A stretch of DNA of 64,000 nucleotides from Hypomyces perniciosus (Eukaryota; Ascomycota; Sordariomycetes; Hypocreales; Hypocreaceae): contig SPDT01000006.1 in NCBI GenBank assembly GCA_008477525.1, positions 2,073,501 to 2,137,500 on the forward strand. The letters are read 5' to 3'. Shown here in pieces: positions 20,901 to 33,054 of this stretch. Both the position numbers and the translations under genes were made by a program. Under the pieces are notes generated by a model. The model was not told the origin of the DNA. It saw nothing but the letters and a program-made list of their open reading frames with translations, and ran no database searches. How positions within the stretch are numbered: position 1 is the stretch's first letter; each line of letters starts with the position of its first letter.

Positions 20901-23900
20901 GGGAGCTAGGACAGCGGGGTTGGCATGTGAATCTTGCTTCTCGCCCTTGGCATCATTTGGTTGTGCCACCATGCCAAAATCCCCCGCTAGTTCTTCGGTA
21001 CTTGTTTGTGGACTGGGAGATTGGCCAATGTCAACATTGGCGTCTTGGGTCTCTTGTGGGGCTAAGGAGGGTTCAGAGGGTCGTAGATCCAGCCCCTCTG
21101 TTTTGGCGTCCGTGGCTTTGTCAGTATCCGGGATAGCATCCTGGTTGAGATCTCCAGCCTCAGGATTCTCTTGAGAGACAACAGGTTCCTGAGGAATGAC
21201 GTTCTGCTCAGAGGACTGTTCGACTTGAGAAGGGCGCTTTGACTTCTTCTTTTTCTTCTTGTCTTTCTTCGAGGGTGCGGTGACCAAAGTATCCTCAGCA
21301 GCCTTCGTGGACTCCAATTCAGATGTCAAAACGGAATCTTGAAAAGGAGCTGGTTCCTCTGCTGCCTTTAACGCCTCAGCCGGCTCGACTTGGAGAACTT
21401 TGTCCGTCTTTTCCTCCTCATTCGAGAATTCAAAGCCCCAAGCATCATCTGCCTCCTTCGTTTCTGACTCTTGTTCCCGTTTAGGCGCTGTTTCGGAGTC
21501 TTGGGATGATCCGGTCCCTAATGAAACATCGGGCTGAGCTGTAGTAGTAGACCTCTGTAAATCATCCCAAGTAGTGTCCTTGCCAAGATCACTCAACAAC
21601 GGTTCTAGATTCATTTCGGCCTCGACCTCTTCGTTTGAGTTCGACTCCACTTCCGGCTCCAGTGGAAAGGGCACAGAGTGCAGGTCTTCAGCGCTCGCGT
21701 TCTTCTTGTCCTCAGGCATCTCTGGACTGGATCCGCCTTGGTCATTTGGAGGACTGACCTCTAGCTCTTGACTGACCTCTGGCTCTTGGCTAGCCTCCGG
21801 CTCTTGACTAGAGCCCGAAGGTTGTTCAGTAATCGTGGCATCTGGTATGATGTGTTCCTGCAGAGAAGCAGAATGAGAGGTATTTCCAGTGATCAGAGGA
21901 TCATTATAGTGCATATGTTGACCCTCTGTTGCTGTGAAGTTCTCAAGTACTTGGGCCGCCAAATTGGACGAGTCTAGGGCAGAGGTTGCCGGTTCGGTAA
22001 CTGAGGTCTTTTGCTCTACACCGGCCTCCTGGGACTCCTCGAGGGCAGCCTGCTTCTTCTTCTTCTTCTTTTTCTCTTTCTTTGACATCTTCACAGGAAG
22101 TGCCAGTTCAGGTTCTTGAAGCAAGGGTGCAGTGATGTTCTCAGAAGTCTGATCATCGACGGTACGGTCACCCTCAACAGCCTGGCTCCCAGTCGGCTCT
22201 TCATTAACCACAGCCTCGTTCTGGGCAGTTGTCTCGTCAGATTCAAGGTCCTCTTGAGTAAGAGTGGGAATCACGCCTTCAGATTGCTCAGGTTTCAGCA
22301 AAGATGCTGACTCGCCAGGAGCTGGGTTAGGTGCTTCAGTTGGAGCTTCACCAGACTCAGCACCAAGATCCACGCCGACACCAATAGCGTCATCTGTCGG
22401 CGCCTGCTTATCTTCAGATTCTGGTAATTCACTTGCCGTGACTGTTGCAGGCGTGTTAGGGGAGTCCTCAACGACAGGTATCACTGTTGCATCAGCTTCA
22501 GTGGATGGCTCTGCAAGCTCGTGTGGTTTGGGTTCGGCGTCTGGATTCTGTTCAGGTTCATTGATATCAAAGGACACAGAGTTCTTCTTCTTCCTCTTTT
22601 TCTTGCTCTTCTTGCCTGTCTCTACTGGCAATGCATTGGTACTGTCCGTCTCATCTTGTGGAGGTTGGTCATTCGCAGCACATGGGAACTCATCCATATT
22701 GCTAGATTCTTCAGTGCGTGGCGTAGATGTGGGGGCCTCTATCAAGCCTTTCTCGACCTCAGCGACCGCAGGTTCAGTTACGGTTGCCTCTGTCGGCTCA
22801 TCTGAAATCCAGTGTGGGGTGTTTTCGACACACACAAAACTCTCATCAGCTTGCGTTGTCTCAGAGCTAGGAATATCCTGGGTGGTATGCTCCGAGACGT
22901 CATCGCCCTGTGAGAATAAAGGCTCCGAAATGTAGGGCTTCAGAGGCGGTGGTTGATTCATATACCGTTCAGCGCCCTCCATGCTCTCAATTGCGGGTGC
23001 TTCTGCATGCGGCCCCAATTGCTCGTCGTCTACCTTTAGCTGCTGTTGAGCATCACTAGTGGCATCAGCAACATTGCTTTTTTCGGGCTCTGCCTGCTTA
23101 GCATGATCTTCCACATTGTTTGCCACCACAGTGTCTTGTTGATCTGGGTTATTCTGACCCTGAGCAGGCGACGTATTGCTGCCTTCATTCGAAGAAGCTG
23201 GGGAAAAGGAAATCTCCTCTGGCGGTTCCAATTGTGTAGATTTCTTCTTGTCCTTCTTCTTTTTCTTGCTCTTCGAAGTCGGCACAGGATCGGTTTGATC
23301 GGTTTCCATTGTAGCGGGGACTGGCTCCTCGGCTGTTACCTTACTTAGATCTTCAACGGTGGTGACCGGCTGTTCAACTGTGACGTTGCTAAGCTCCCGA
23401 ATCGCAGGTGCAGCGGACTCTTCCAGAGTGGTGACTGGTTCTTCCACAGTGGTGACTGGTTCTTCAACCGTAGCCGGGATTGACTCTTCCGCAATGGCGT
23501 CATGGTCCTCAATAGTATTGACTGACTCTTCAATAGTTGTGACTGACTTTTCAACCGCAGCACCGCTTGACTCCTCAATCGCAAGTGCGATGGACTTGTC
23601 TACAGTGGTAACTGGTTCTTGAACAGTATTGAGTGGCTCTTCCACCGTAGCTGCGTTTGGCTCTTCAAGTGTAGTAGGGTTTGGCTCGTCAATTGCAACA
23701 GAAATGGGTTCTTCAACAACAGTAGGAATCGACTCTTCAATAGGAGCAGGAACAGGCTCAGAAACGGGCTCTTGAACAGGCTCCTCAGTTACAACAGGAA
23801 GTAGTTCTTCAACAATGTCGCTTAGCTCCTCATTAGCAATTGCGCCTTGCTCTGCAACGGACGTGACCGGAAGTTGAGGTTCGGTAGGCTGAGTTGTGGG

Positions 23901-26900
23901 ATCAATGGGACCAGAGCTTTGTTCGGGCTCTGTCGTGACAAGAGCACACGACTCTTTCTCGAGAGCAATAGGGTCCGATTCCTTTGCAGTGGTAGTGGTA
24001 TCCTCTTCCGGCTGAAGGCTCTCCTTCTTCTTCTTTTTCTTGTCCTTCTTAGAGTCAGTAGAGGCGGGCGTGGCCTCCTCCGTCTCAACCGGCGTCGATG
24101 ACTCTGCTGAAGAATCGGCTGCCCATTGCAGAAGTGCGAAATCTGGATCAACTGGATCTAGTTCCGTAGCATCTAAAACTCCGTCCTGAGCAAGATTCCG
24201 AGTCTCTTCAACCTTGGTCGATTCAGGTTCAGTCGACTGTGTAGCTGTCGCTTTGTGATGAAGCTCCGACACAGATGTTTTAGCCTTCTTCTTCTTCCTT
24301 TTCTTGTCCTTCTTAGGAGTTGTAAGCGTTTCCTGTGCGCCTTCTTCATTTGGTGTATGTTCAGGCATCGTCTCAGAAACGGACTCAAGCAGAGGCTCGA
24401 CTAAGGACTCTCCGGTGGGCTCGGGAACAGGTTCAAATATAGGTTCTGTTGTAGGCTCTACCACAGGCTCAGACACACGCTCGGTTGAGGGCTCTGCAGA
24501 GAATTCAGGGGTAGATACAGATACAGATTCTACTAGAGGCTCTGCAACGGGATCAAGAATGGACTTGACCGTAGATTCTGGGGTGATCTCGGGAACGACA
24601 TCGGACACAAGCTCAGACCGAGACTCGGGCCCCGATTGGACAGGCTCTTTCGTGACCTCCTCCATCTGCTGCATCAAGGGTTCAGACACAAGCTCTTTCG
24701 CATCCTCCACCGTAGGCTCAGGAATAGGCCCGGATATGGGACCTGCTGTGGACTCTGCTGCGGGCTCAGAAGCAGGCTCCGGCGTAGGTTCAAGAGCAGC
24801 CACCGAAACGCTGTCCTCAGTCGCAACACCTTTGCCCTTCTTCTTCTTTTTCTTGCTCTTCTTGGAAACTGTAGCCACCGTAGGTACATCCTCAGCGGCG
24901 GCCACGACTTCCTCTTCGGCTATCGGAATTGCATCAGTGACAGTTGGGAGATCCCTTTTGGAGTCTGATTCATTTGGCAGGAAGTCACGGGGTTCATCTA
25001 CAGTGATAGGCTCTGCTTCCGACAACGGTCGAGCCTCGGCTGTTGATTCATTAACAGGTTCAGGTATCAGCTCAGCCGCGGATTTGAGCGCTGACTCAGA
25101 AGATATTTCGGGCGTTATTTCGGTGACAGGTTCCAGAATTGGTTCGAGGATGTCTTCCGTCGTAGGCCCGATAGCCACTTCATTTGAGGGCTCAGGTACA
25201 GGTTCGGGTACTGCGGCAGAAGGATCGTCGGACTTGGGTTCTAATATGCGTTCTTCCTCTGCTACCAAAGTCACTTTCCCTTTGCTTAGCTTCCTCGTCT
25301 TGCTCTTCTTCGTTGAGGGGCCCGCCTTGTCTTGTTCTTCTGGGACTTCCAAACCAATATCGCGAGGTATCTCCGGCACAGACTCTGTTTCCATGGTGCT
25401 TTTAACTTCCCTTGCCGTGTTGTCCACAACAGCCTCCCTCGGTTTGTCGACGGGAGCAGACTCAGATACAGCCACTGATTCGAGGGACTTGTCTTTAGCA
25501 GGAGCTAGCACTTCCTCGGCAATTACATCTGCCGAAGAAATGACAGGCTCAGGCTCCCGTGGAGTAGCACTGGTATCGACTTGCTCGGTAGCTTCAGCGG
25601 GAGCCGCCTCCGTCGCATCTGTACTATGTTCAGCAGATGGAGTCGCCTCAGCGCTTAGATCGAGAGAGATTGACTTCTTCTTCTTCTTCTTGTTCTTCTT
25701 GCCTTTCTTCGGTTCCTCGGCAACTTCCTGTGAAACCGCTGGTGGGTTGGTGCTCTCGTCCTGAATCCTGGCCGAGTTCCCAACTGGTAACGTTTCAACA
25801 GCTGTGCCAATGGATGCAACATCAGGGATTTCCACAGGCTTGACCTCGGAAATCTCTTCACGAGTCTGTTTGATGGCAGGTGGAGCAACCAGAGCAGAGG
25901 CGACGTCACGACTTAATGCCTGATTCAAGGAAACATCCTCTGTCGGTGTGTCGGCTGGAGATTGGCGTGCTGTTTCCAAGGCATCAGAAAAATGCTCGTC
26001 GGCAGAAGTCAAGTCCTCATTGCTATCACGGAGAACCTCTGCAATGCGTGGGTGAGTGGGAGTGGCGGGGCTCTGAACGGCCTCTGCATCAATAGTCCTA
26101 TTCGACTGGCCGGACGAAGGGGTTGAGTTCAGTAGAAAGGAACTTCTTTTCTTAGACATCGAGTAGTCGAATTGATCAGGCTCGTCATCATTTGATACCT
26201 CAACTCCAGCCTCCAGGAGTTGAGGCAGACTAAGTCTCAAGCGGCGTGCAGTGTGATCTATAACGTCGTCGGTTGTAGACACAACTGGAAGCTCAGGCTT
26301 AACATCAGCCTTTGGCGTTGCGGCCTCAGACTCTACATCAGCAGCAGTCCACGATGCTAACGGGATATCGGTTTGGATTTGAAGAGGGCTAGTGAGGCTG
26401 AAGCTGTCAGACGGTCCAAGAATTGATGTTCGAAAGTCCTCAAATTTCTGAGCAGGGGACTGTCCGGGTGATTCTGTCTCGCTGGGCGCCTCGCTAGGTG
26501 GGAGAGGTGGTAATTCCTCACTCTTAATATTCCTGTCCATTGAGCCATGTCGTGTGTGCTCGAGAAGCATCAGAGGCATAATTCCCCCACCACTATCCCA
26601 AGATGTAGGGCGAGCTGAGCGTCTGGTGATGCTTTCAGGGGTGACAACACCACGAGGGGAGCCGAACGTTGGCTTGGGACCGATGGGGCTAGAGGGATTG
26701 GATCCCCGGCCCATACGTAATGCAATTGGTATGGCCGTATTGCTGAAAGATTTGCTATGAGTTTTCGGGTGAGTCCTGACAGTTGTATCATGGGAACTCT
26801 GTTGCCGACGGTGAGTCCGCTCATATCTCAGGTGTCGTTCTTCAGGTGGTGTACCCGGGCGACTGTTAGGTAGTCCAGGTAGCTCCCCGGGAATCTCCCG

Positions 26901-29900
26901 GGGGCTTCCTGGTTCGCTCGGGGGTAGAGGAAGAAGATCACGAAATTCCGGGTCAATAGCGGGTTTGATTGCTCGTGGAGCAATCTCGGGGTCAACATCT
27001 TCGAACTCCCGGCTTAACCCAGGACGTTCAGATGAAACGGGCTCCTTTTCCGAGGAGATATCGGCGGCGTTTAGGCGAGTCAAAGCAGACGCACTTGCGA
27101 CTGCTTCGCTCGCCGGGCCGGCACCCGCGCCAAGAGTGCCGGCATTACCTAAAAAAGAATCCCGTTTCTCATCATTTCCGTTTGATTTAAAAAAGCCTGA
27201 TAAAAAGCCACCTGATTTTTTCCCGGAGTCCTTGCTCTTACGGGATGAACGTGATAAAGTTGACTTCGTATCGTCATCATCATGATATCGTGAAGACGCG
27301 TCTTTGCTGCGAGGTTCAGACACTACGGAATTAACCCCACGGCCATCCGGTGGATCTGGTGGATCATGACCGTTTTCGCCATAATCGTATCCCGCGCCAC
27401 CTCGCCTCTTGGATCTGTTACTTCTTGAGCTCCGAACCGATAGGTCCGATGGTGCGATCTTCCGTAAAGAACTGGGGGAGCTATCCCATTCATCCCACTC
27501 CGAGTCGTGGTCGCCCGGAGCGGAGAGCCTCGAACCCTCATCATCAGGACGAGCAGCGAGTGTTGACTCCTCGTCAAATTGAGAAGAGAGGGTTGAGAGC
27601 TCCCCATCATCAAACTGTCGACTCCTCCTTTTCTTCTTCTTTGACTTCTTGGCAGGGGCGCTGTCCTGGACAATCTTCTCTGACTCGTGAGGGAGCATCG
27701 GCTCTGGGACAGTTGCCTGAGGTTGCTCGGGTTCCATCATTGGAGGTTGCTGGATCTCACCCGATTGCCTCATTTGAAGAAACTTTTCAAGTCGTTCACG
27801 CCGCTCTTGATTCTCATCGGCGGTCTCAGGTGACTTCACGAAACTCGGCGACGCTGTGGCCAAACTTGGCGAAGCTGACGGCGCCTGTGCCATCGGTGGT
27901 GGTGCTATATCACCGGATTGTCGCCTTTGAAGAAATTTTTCGAGCCTGTCCCGGCGTTCCTTCTTGCTCTCCTGTGGGGGAGGTGTTCGAGGTGCATCGG
28001 GGATTTGGACGTCTGGTGAGTCCACGCGTGGTGGTGGTTTTATCTGGCCTGATTGTCTCATTTGGAGATACTTTTCAAGCCTTTCAAGTCTTTCGAGCTT
28101 CTCTTGTCTCTCCTGTCTGAGTTTCTTCTTGTCTTTACCACCCCCCCGAGATGGAGAATCACTCGCTTCTAAGTTTTCATCCTGTCTACGATTGGGTGTC
28201 TCAGGAGCACTTCGCCCAACAGGCTGTTTGCGAGGGGTTGCGTTAATGGCATCGGGGATGAACGGATCTCCAGTCGCATCGTTCGCGCCAGGAGCAGAGT
28301 TTCGACGACGGTAAGTGGGGTTATCAATGACGATATCGGGATTGAATCCGGTATCCTCTAGCCCAGCGGCCAAAGTCGCTGCGAATTCGATATCATCCGC
28401 ATATCCACCAGGCATCTGTTCTGGCATTGGACTGGCCGGCTTAGGACCAACGGGTGGTGCACTAATGGAGTCATCCGCCAAGACTTGGTCAGTGTCCCCT
28501 GCAACAATATCGCGGGATCTGGATTCTAACGGGACGCTTTGGTCGAGCTCATTAGTCGGTTCAGAGGAATTGCTGGCAAAGGCAGCGGTAATATTGCCCC
28601 ATGGACTAGTCTTGCTGAGACGGGGCCTGGGCTTCTCCTCCGCCTCAGCTTGACCGTTTGGGGACTCCGCACGGCTGCTGGCTTCAGGACTTTCAACTTC
28701 ATAACTTTTCGTCGAGTTTTCGCCCCAAGTAACGGACTTGGAGTTCGATCCCGAATGCACCACCTCCCCCCTCGGACCAAGAATCACGTCGTCGTGAGGT
28801 TCGGATGATCGTGGCACTTCGCGGCTTCCCCCTGCTTCCTGTCGCTCCTGGCCCTCAGAACTAGCTGTATGAACAGGGCTAGGCACTGGTGTGGGACGGA
28901 CGAGATTCAGAACGGGACGTTCGCGCTCACAAGATGGATCTTGAGACTTGAAGGCTGGCGCCTCGACTGCTCCTTCAGGGGTGAGAAATTTGTGAATCTC
29001 ATGAGGATAAATGTGGTTATCGATTATCACATCCGCATTAGGTCCATCATAAAGACTTTTCTCGTGATTCCTCTCCTCTTCCTCAGGGGGTGTCACGATG
29101 GTAAAGGACTCGTCGGCCGGGACTTTTTCCCATTTATCCAGCACAGACTCTTCCGGGGACTGACTGCCGGACCGAGCTATATCAGCAGCAATTTTTCGTG
29201 CAACCACGGTTTCACGGTAGTGTCTGTCAGCTTCTTCTTGGACTGCATCCTTGGGAGGTTCGTTCCAGTTCCTAGCGCCACCATCTGTCATTCGGTCCCG
29301 GCGCTGATGCTCTCTCTCAACGGCGATAGCCGACGCGACGGCTGCCGCTGCCACGGGTATGGTTGCGTGCTTAGCTTCGTCAAGTATTGACCTAGCCTCA
29401 CGTTCGCGTTCCTCATATTCGTGGCTTGCATGCGGGCGCTTGCTTCCAGATGCCTTGCGTCGTTCCTCGACCTCACGCTCGATCTCGAACGAGTCTTTTC
29501 GACTAAGTCGCATATCTGGAGGCGAAGGCCGGGGCGGTGTGTCGTCGAAATTCGGTACTCGATCAATAGTTACAACCTGCGGCGTTAGTGGTCGCGGTGT
29601 GTTAAACTGGGGTGTGTTGAACGCATCGTCGGCAACCTGATATTGGAATGGGTCAATTGTCGCTCTCTGAAAGGGCTGATCTGACTCCCCAACATTATAA
29701 CCTGCCTTTGTCGCCCGAGGCTCTTTTGGCGCAGCACGGCTAGTGTTGTATCTGAGGGTTTCCCTGCGCTCCTCGGGATCGAGCTCCATCCAGGTTCTTT
29801 CGTCCCTGGGTAGATAGGAATTATCTTTGCCGTAATAGTCTGGTACTTGGCGTGTGATCTCCGGCTCTGACTCGTCTTTCTCGACGTGTTTGGAATAATA

Positions 29901-31580
29901 CGAGTCCATATTTGGCCTGTAGCGGTCTACATCAGCATATGGATCCCGATTCTGCTCGTCCGTTGCGTCACGCTCATCGTCCAGGTTGTCACGACCACGC
30001 TTCACAGTATCCCGGTAAATACGATCCTCAGTCCAAGGACCTCTGCGATCAGACATTCGAGCAGCTGCAGCCGCCGCGGCCGCAGCGACACCAGCGAATG
30101 AAGGGTCAATGCTCTTTTCATCGGTTTGACGACGCCTGTTTCGAGAGTCTCGCCTTCCCACATTGTCCAATTTGTCGGTCTGGTAGACCCTGGAGGATAC
30201 TGGCAGTTTGGGAACTGGCTGCTCAATAGGAACAGAGCCCGGTCGAGAACGTTGATAGTCATATCGGGATCCCGCGATGGAAGACTGGTCAGCATCGAAG
30301 CGGCTGGGGTCTGTAGGCACAGGATGTGCCCTCCGCGTTGGCATGTTTGCAGCGGGCGATTGTTCATCGTCACCGAAGCCGCATGGAGTGTTGACCAATC
30401 CGCGCAGTGAGTTAATGGGTCCGAAGAGGTCGGGGTGAACCACAGAACTCTTTCTCCTATGGTGTGATCGAGCAGGGGCGGAGCCGACCGCTGAGCCTAC
30501 CGAAGAGCCTGCAATGGCACCGGCAATGGCTCCAGACATGACTGGTACAAGGGCTTGCGAATTGTCACCATACGCCAAGTTTGAGTTGGCGTCATCGCTG
30601 GATGATCCTGACGATGATGATGAATCGTCATCGGAGGAGGCGTCCTCCCAGTCCGAATCATCAGAATCAGAAGACCCGTGACTATTCTTGCCCTTGGAGT
30701 TGGTAGCACCTCGGCTCCTGGCATCTTTTCTGCTCTTTCGGAGGGCCATCATTGCGGCAGCAGTTGCGCCGAACATAGAAGCCTTGCCCTTCCCTGCGGC
30801 GCGCAAATCCTCTTCATTGGACCGCCTGGCCAGATCGGATAATTGGCGCCCAATCTCCAGGATCTCCTCATCCGTCTTATCTTTTGGCGCCTCAATCAAT
30901 CCAGGCGATGCGCCGCTTGGAATCACGCCCCGATACTGTGGAACAACCGGTGCTGTGGAAGGGCCGGGGACAGGAGCTGAGCCATGGCCACTGGCGGGGC
31001 TGGAACTGTGATATTTGACCTTCTCTTTCCTGATGAACCCAGTTCCGTAAGCCATGTCGGAGTTGATCGAGGAGGTGGAAGAGTTGCTGCCGCTGCCTCT
31101 GCGCCGACGTCGGCGCCGCACCTCTGACGGTGCCTTGATAAAAGTGCTCAGGATGCCTCCAAATCGTTGGATCGGGTACTTTCGCGAAATGTCCAGATAG
31201 GAGGAGGAGGAGGAACTCGATGAGGAGAGCGAGCTAGACGACGCTCTCGGTCGATGATCGGTCATTTGCTGGTGATTATGATTGTTGTGATGATTATGAT
31301 GAGGATTATGAGGATTATGATGTTGTTGTTGTGGCGGGTGTGGTGGTTGTGGTGGTGGTTGATATTGATATTGCAATGGTAGCGGTTGTTGTGGTTGCGG
31401 CTGTGGCTGTGGTGGTAGTGATTGTGGTTGTGGTTGTTGTTGTCGTGGGCTTTCGGCGTATCCCCCCGGCATCCGAGGGCTGTTCGAATACATGCTGGCA
31501 AGATCCTCGCGCGATTGTCGTCGCTCGCGCCTCCGCCTCCTGGAGCTCTCGGCGCTCCGGCGGCGGGGTTCTCGCATCAT
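14949..31580 (-). CDS. lah: Leashin/LAH-type giant protein ('involucrin repeat protein'), Woronin-body tether candidate
   Basis: Two exons, 16944-31580 (14,637 nt, one uninterrupted exon) and 14949-16394, joined in phase 0 over a 549-nt intron, give 5,360 residues. The N-terminus is Arg-rich (MMREPRRRSAESSRRRRRE), then Gln/Pro/His low complexity (about 45-105) and a basic block near YLDISRKYPIQRFGG. Three copies of a KFLQMRQSG-type unit lie near residues 1160-1275. From about 1300 to 4150 the chain alternates acidic Pro/Glu/Val/Thr-rich stretches with some 15 lysine clusters. The second exon holds a coiled coil (about 4900-5050) and a folded helical end. Size, order and the DVYDGYGEGRIGSPLSPTRP junction match the large fungal proteins called involucrin repeat protein, equivalent to leashin of Neurospora and Lah of Aspergillus (about 5,700 residues). 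Those tether Woronin bodies to the cell cortex and septal pore. Identity is by architecture and memory. Confidence 0.8.
16395..16943 (-). other. 549-nt intron of the LAH-like gene, rich in simple repeats
   Basis: The donor GTGAGT at 16943 and acceptor TATAG at 16395-16396 bound a 549-nt intron, 8-10 times longer than the others here. It holds AAAT, CAAA and ATCA tetranucleotide runs at about 16480-16577. It is open in one frame for 115 codons (16576-16923), which I judge to be chance. Confidence 0.75.
27740..28110 (-). repeat. Three coding copies of a Leu-rich 'LxKxLQxRQSG' unit inside the LAH-like protein
   Basis: RLEKYLQMRQSGQIKPPP, RLEKFLQRRQSGDIAPPP and RLEKFLQMRQSGEIQQPP occur 55-65 residues apart. 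They are amphipathic helices followed by a Pro cap and may be repeated binding peptides. Confidence 0.8.
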
Positions 31581-33054
31581 GATGCCGGGCTGGTTCGGCG
31601 TCGTGAGCCCGGGTTTTGGTGATGGAGGAGGATGAAAGGAAAGGAATGTTTTTGTTTTGGCCTCAACTGGAAGAGCTGTCTGACTTGGCCTAGGCTAGAT
31701 CGACCCGACCCGCCTGCTGGACAACAAGCGGTGGCTGGGGAGAGGCCCGACCGAAAAGGGCGCTAAAAACTGCTGAGTTGGTCGTGCTTTGGGATACTGT
31801 GGCTGGGCCATGCGGCCAGTGAGGCCAATGAGAGGGCGCGATTGGCTGCTGGCTCAGCTGGGGACTAGCCCGAAAAGACGTCACTACCAAGGCCAGACAT
31901 AAAAAAGGGGCAATTCGACTGGCTATTATTATCACCGTACTTTGGTTGGTATCCCGTATTTAATAGGTACTACTAATACCTAGGATATCCTCAACTGCTC
32001 ACGGATGATATAAACTGCAGAATTCAAAATTTGCGTCTGTGACGATGGATCTAGAGATTCTCTCTTCCATTCTTGAATTTTCCAGCTCATTTTAGTATAA
32101 ATTTCCCGTGCATATCCCCCCGTGGGTCTTCTCCTGTAAATCTACGACTTTACGGAGTACGGAGTGCTACATACTACTAGTATGTAGCACTAGTCGTATG
32201 CTCCGTAGTATCCAAGGGGCGCATTAATGCATGTATAATTACCTGCAGTCTCTCGTCCAATCAAACGTCCCTCTCCCTCCTATTGCAGGCTCTTGCAGGA
32301 GGCGACAGCTCCCAAGGCCTGAAAGCAACGGGCGGTACGTACCCCGTACCCTTGACCGCCATCATTTTGTCCACAGACAACGGCCCCCGCTAAACTGCCA
32401 GCTGGCACACACACACACATGCTGTTGCCACATTGGACAGACGCGAACATGTTTAAATACGTAGGTTACCCTGTAATTAGAAGAAAAAATTGGCAGCCAG
32501 AAGAGCCTGATCTTTATATACTGAACTTGTCTTCTTCATTTTTCCTGAATCGTGAGGACATATCGTTTCTTCATACAGTATCAGACGGTCTTGTTGTCGC
32601 GCTGTTTCACTCGTGTTTTACCTATGGTCTGGTCTGTCTTTGGGTCGGTAAGCCGCATCATCACACCAAAATCCTTAGTTATGGGTTACCCAAAAAGGCG
32701 AGCGGGCATACATACGTGGACATGTCCATGCGCCAACCTCTTGATGGAACATGTCGAATCATTCACGCCATTCAATCACCATGTCGTATGTGTGAATGCC
32801 CGAAGCCCCCCAGGCGCATTTCCAATCAGAGAACATAGTCGTTCGCATGCTGAAAGTATGCACAACACGGATGTAAAAAATCGTGCCTCTGCCACTCAAG
32901 GCAAAACATACAAATACTAGTAGTAGTATCATTAAGCTGAGTGGAATATAATGAGTAAGTAGTGATCATATACGCAAAAAATCCAAATCCCAAATCCCAG
33001 ATCACAAATCCAACTCCTCCAAGCCCATATCATAGTACCGACAGTCAGCCAACA
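31581..33054. other. LAH-like gene promoter and P450 3' flank
   Basis: No gene was recognised. The stretch contains TACGGAGTACGGAGTGCTAC at 32151-32170, the palindrome at 32164-32190 and an alternating CA run at 32407-32420. The remaining open frames are short and unconvincing. Confidence 0.55.
32164..32190. repeat. 27-bp inverted repeat with 13-bp perfect arms
   Basis: GTGCTACATACTA and TAGTATGTAGCAC are exact reverse complements separated by a single C. The left arm grows out of a double TACGGAGTA word, and the flank on the right carries CTCCGTA, so the symmetry extends imperfectly outwards. Confidence 0.85.

Noticed and set aside
24304..25764. Long plus-strand open frame (486 codons, Ser/Gly/Thr-rich) opposite the LAH-like exon
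   Set aside because: It is the antisense shadow of the biased Glu/Pro/Lys codons of the minus-strand exon; Lys clusters appear as Phe/Leu runs and no independent domain is seen.
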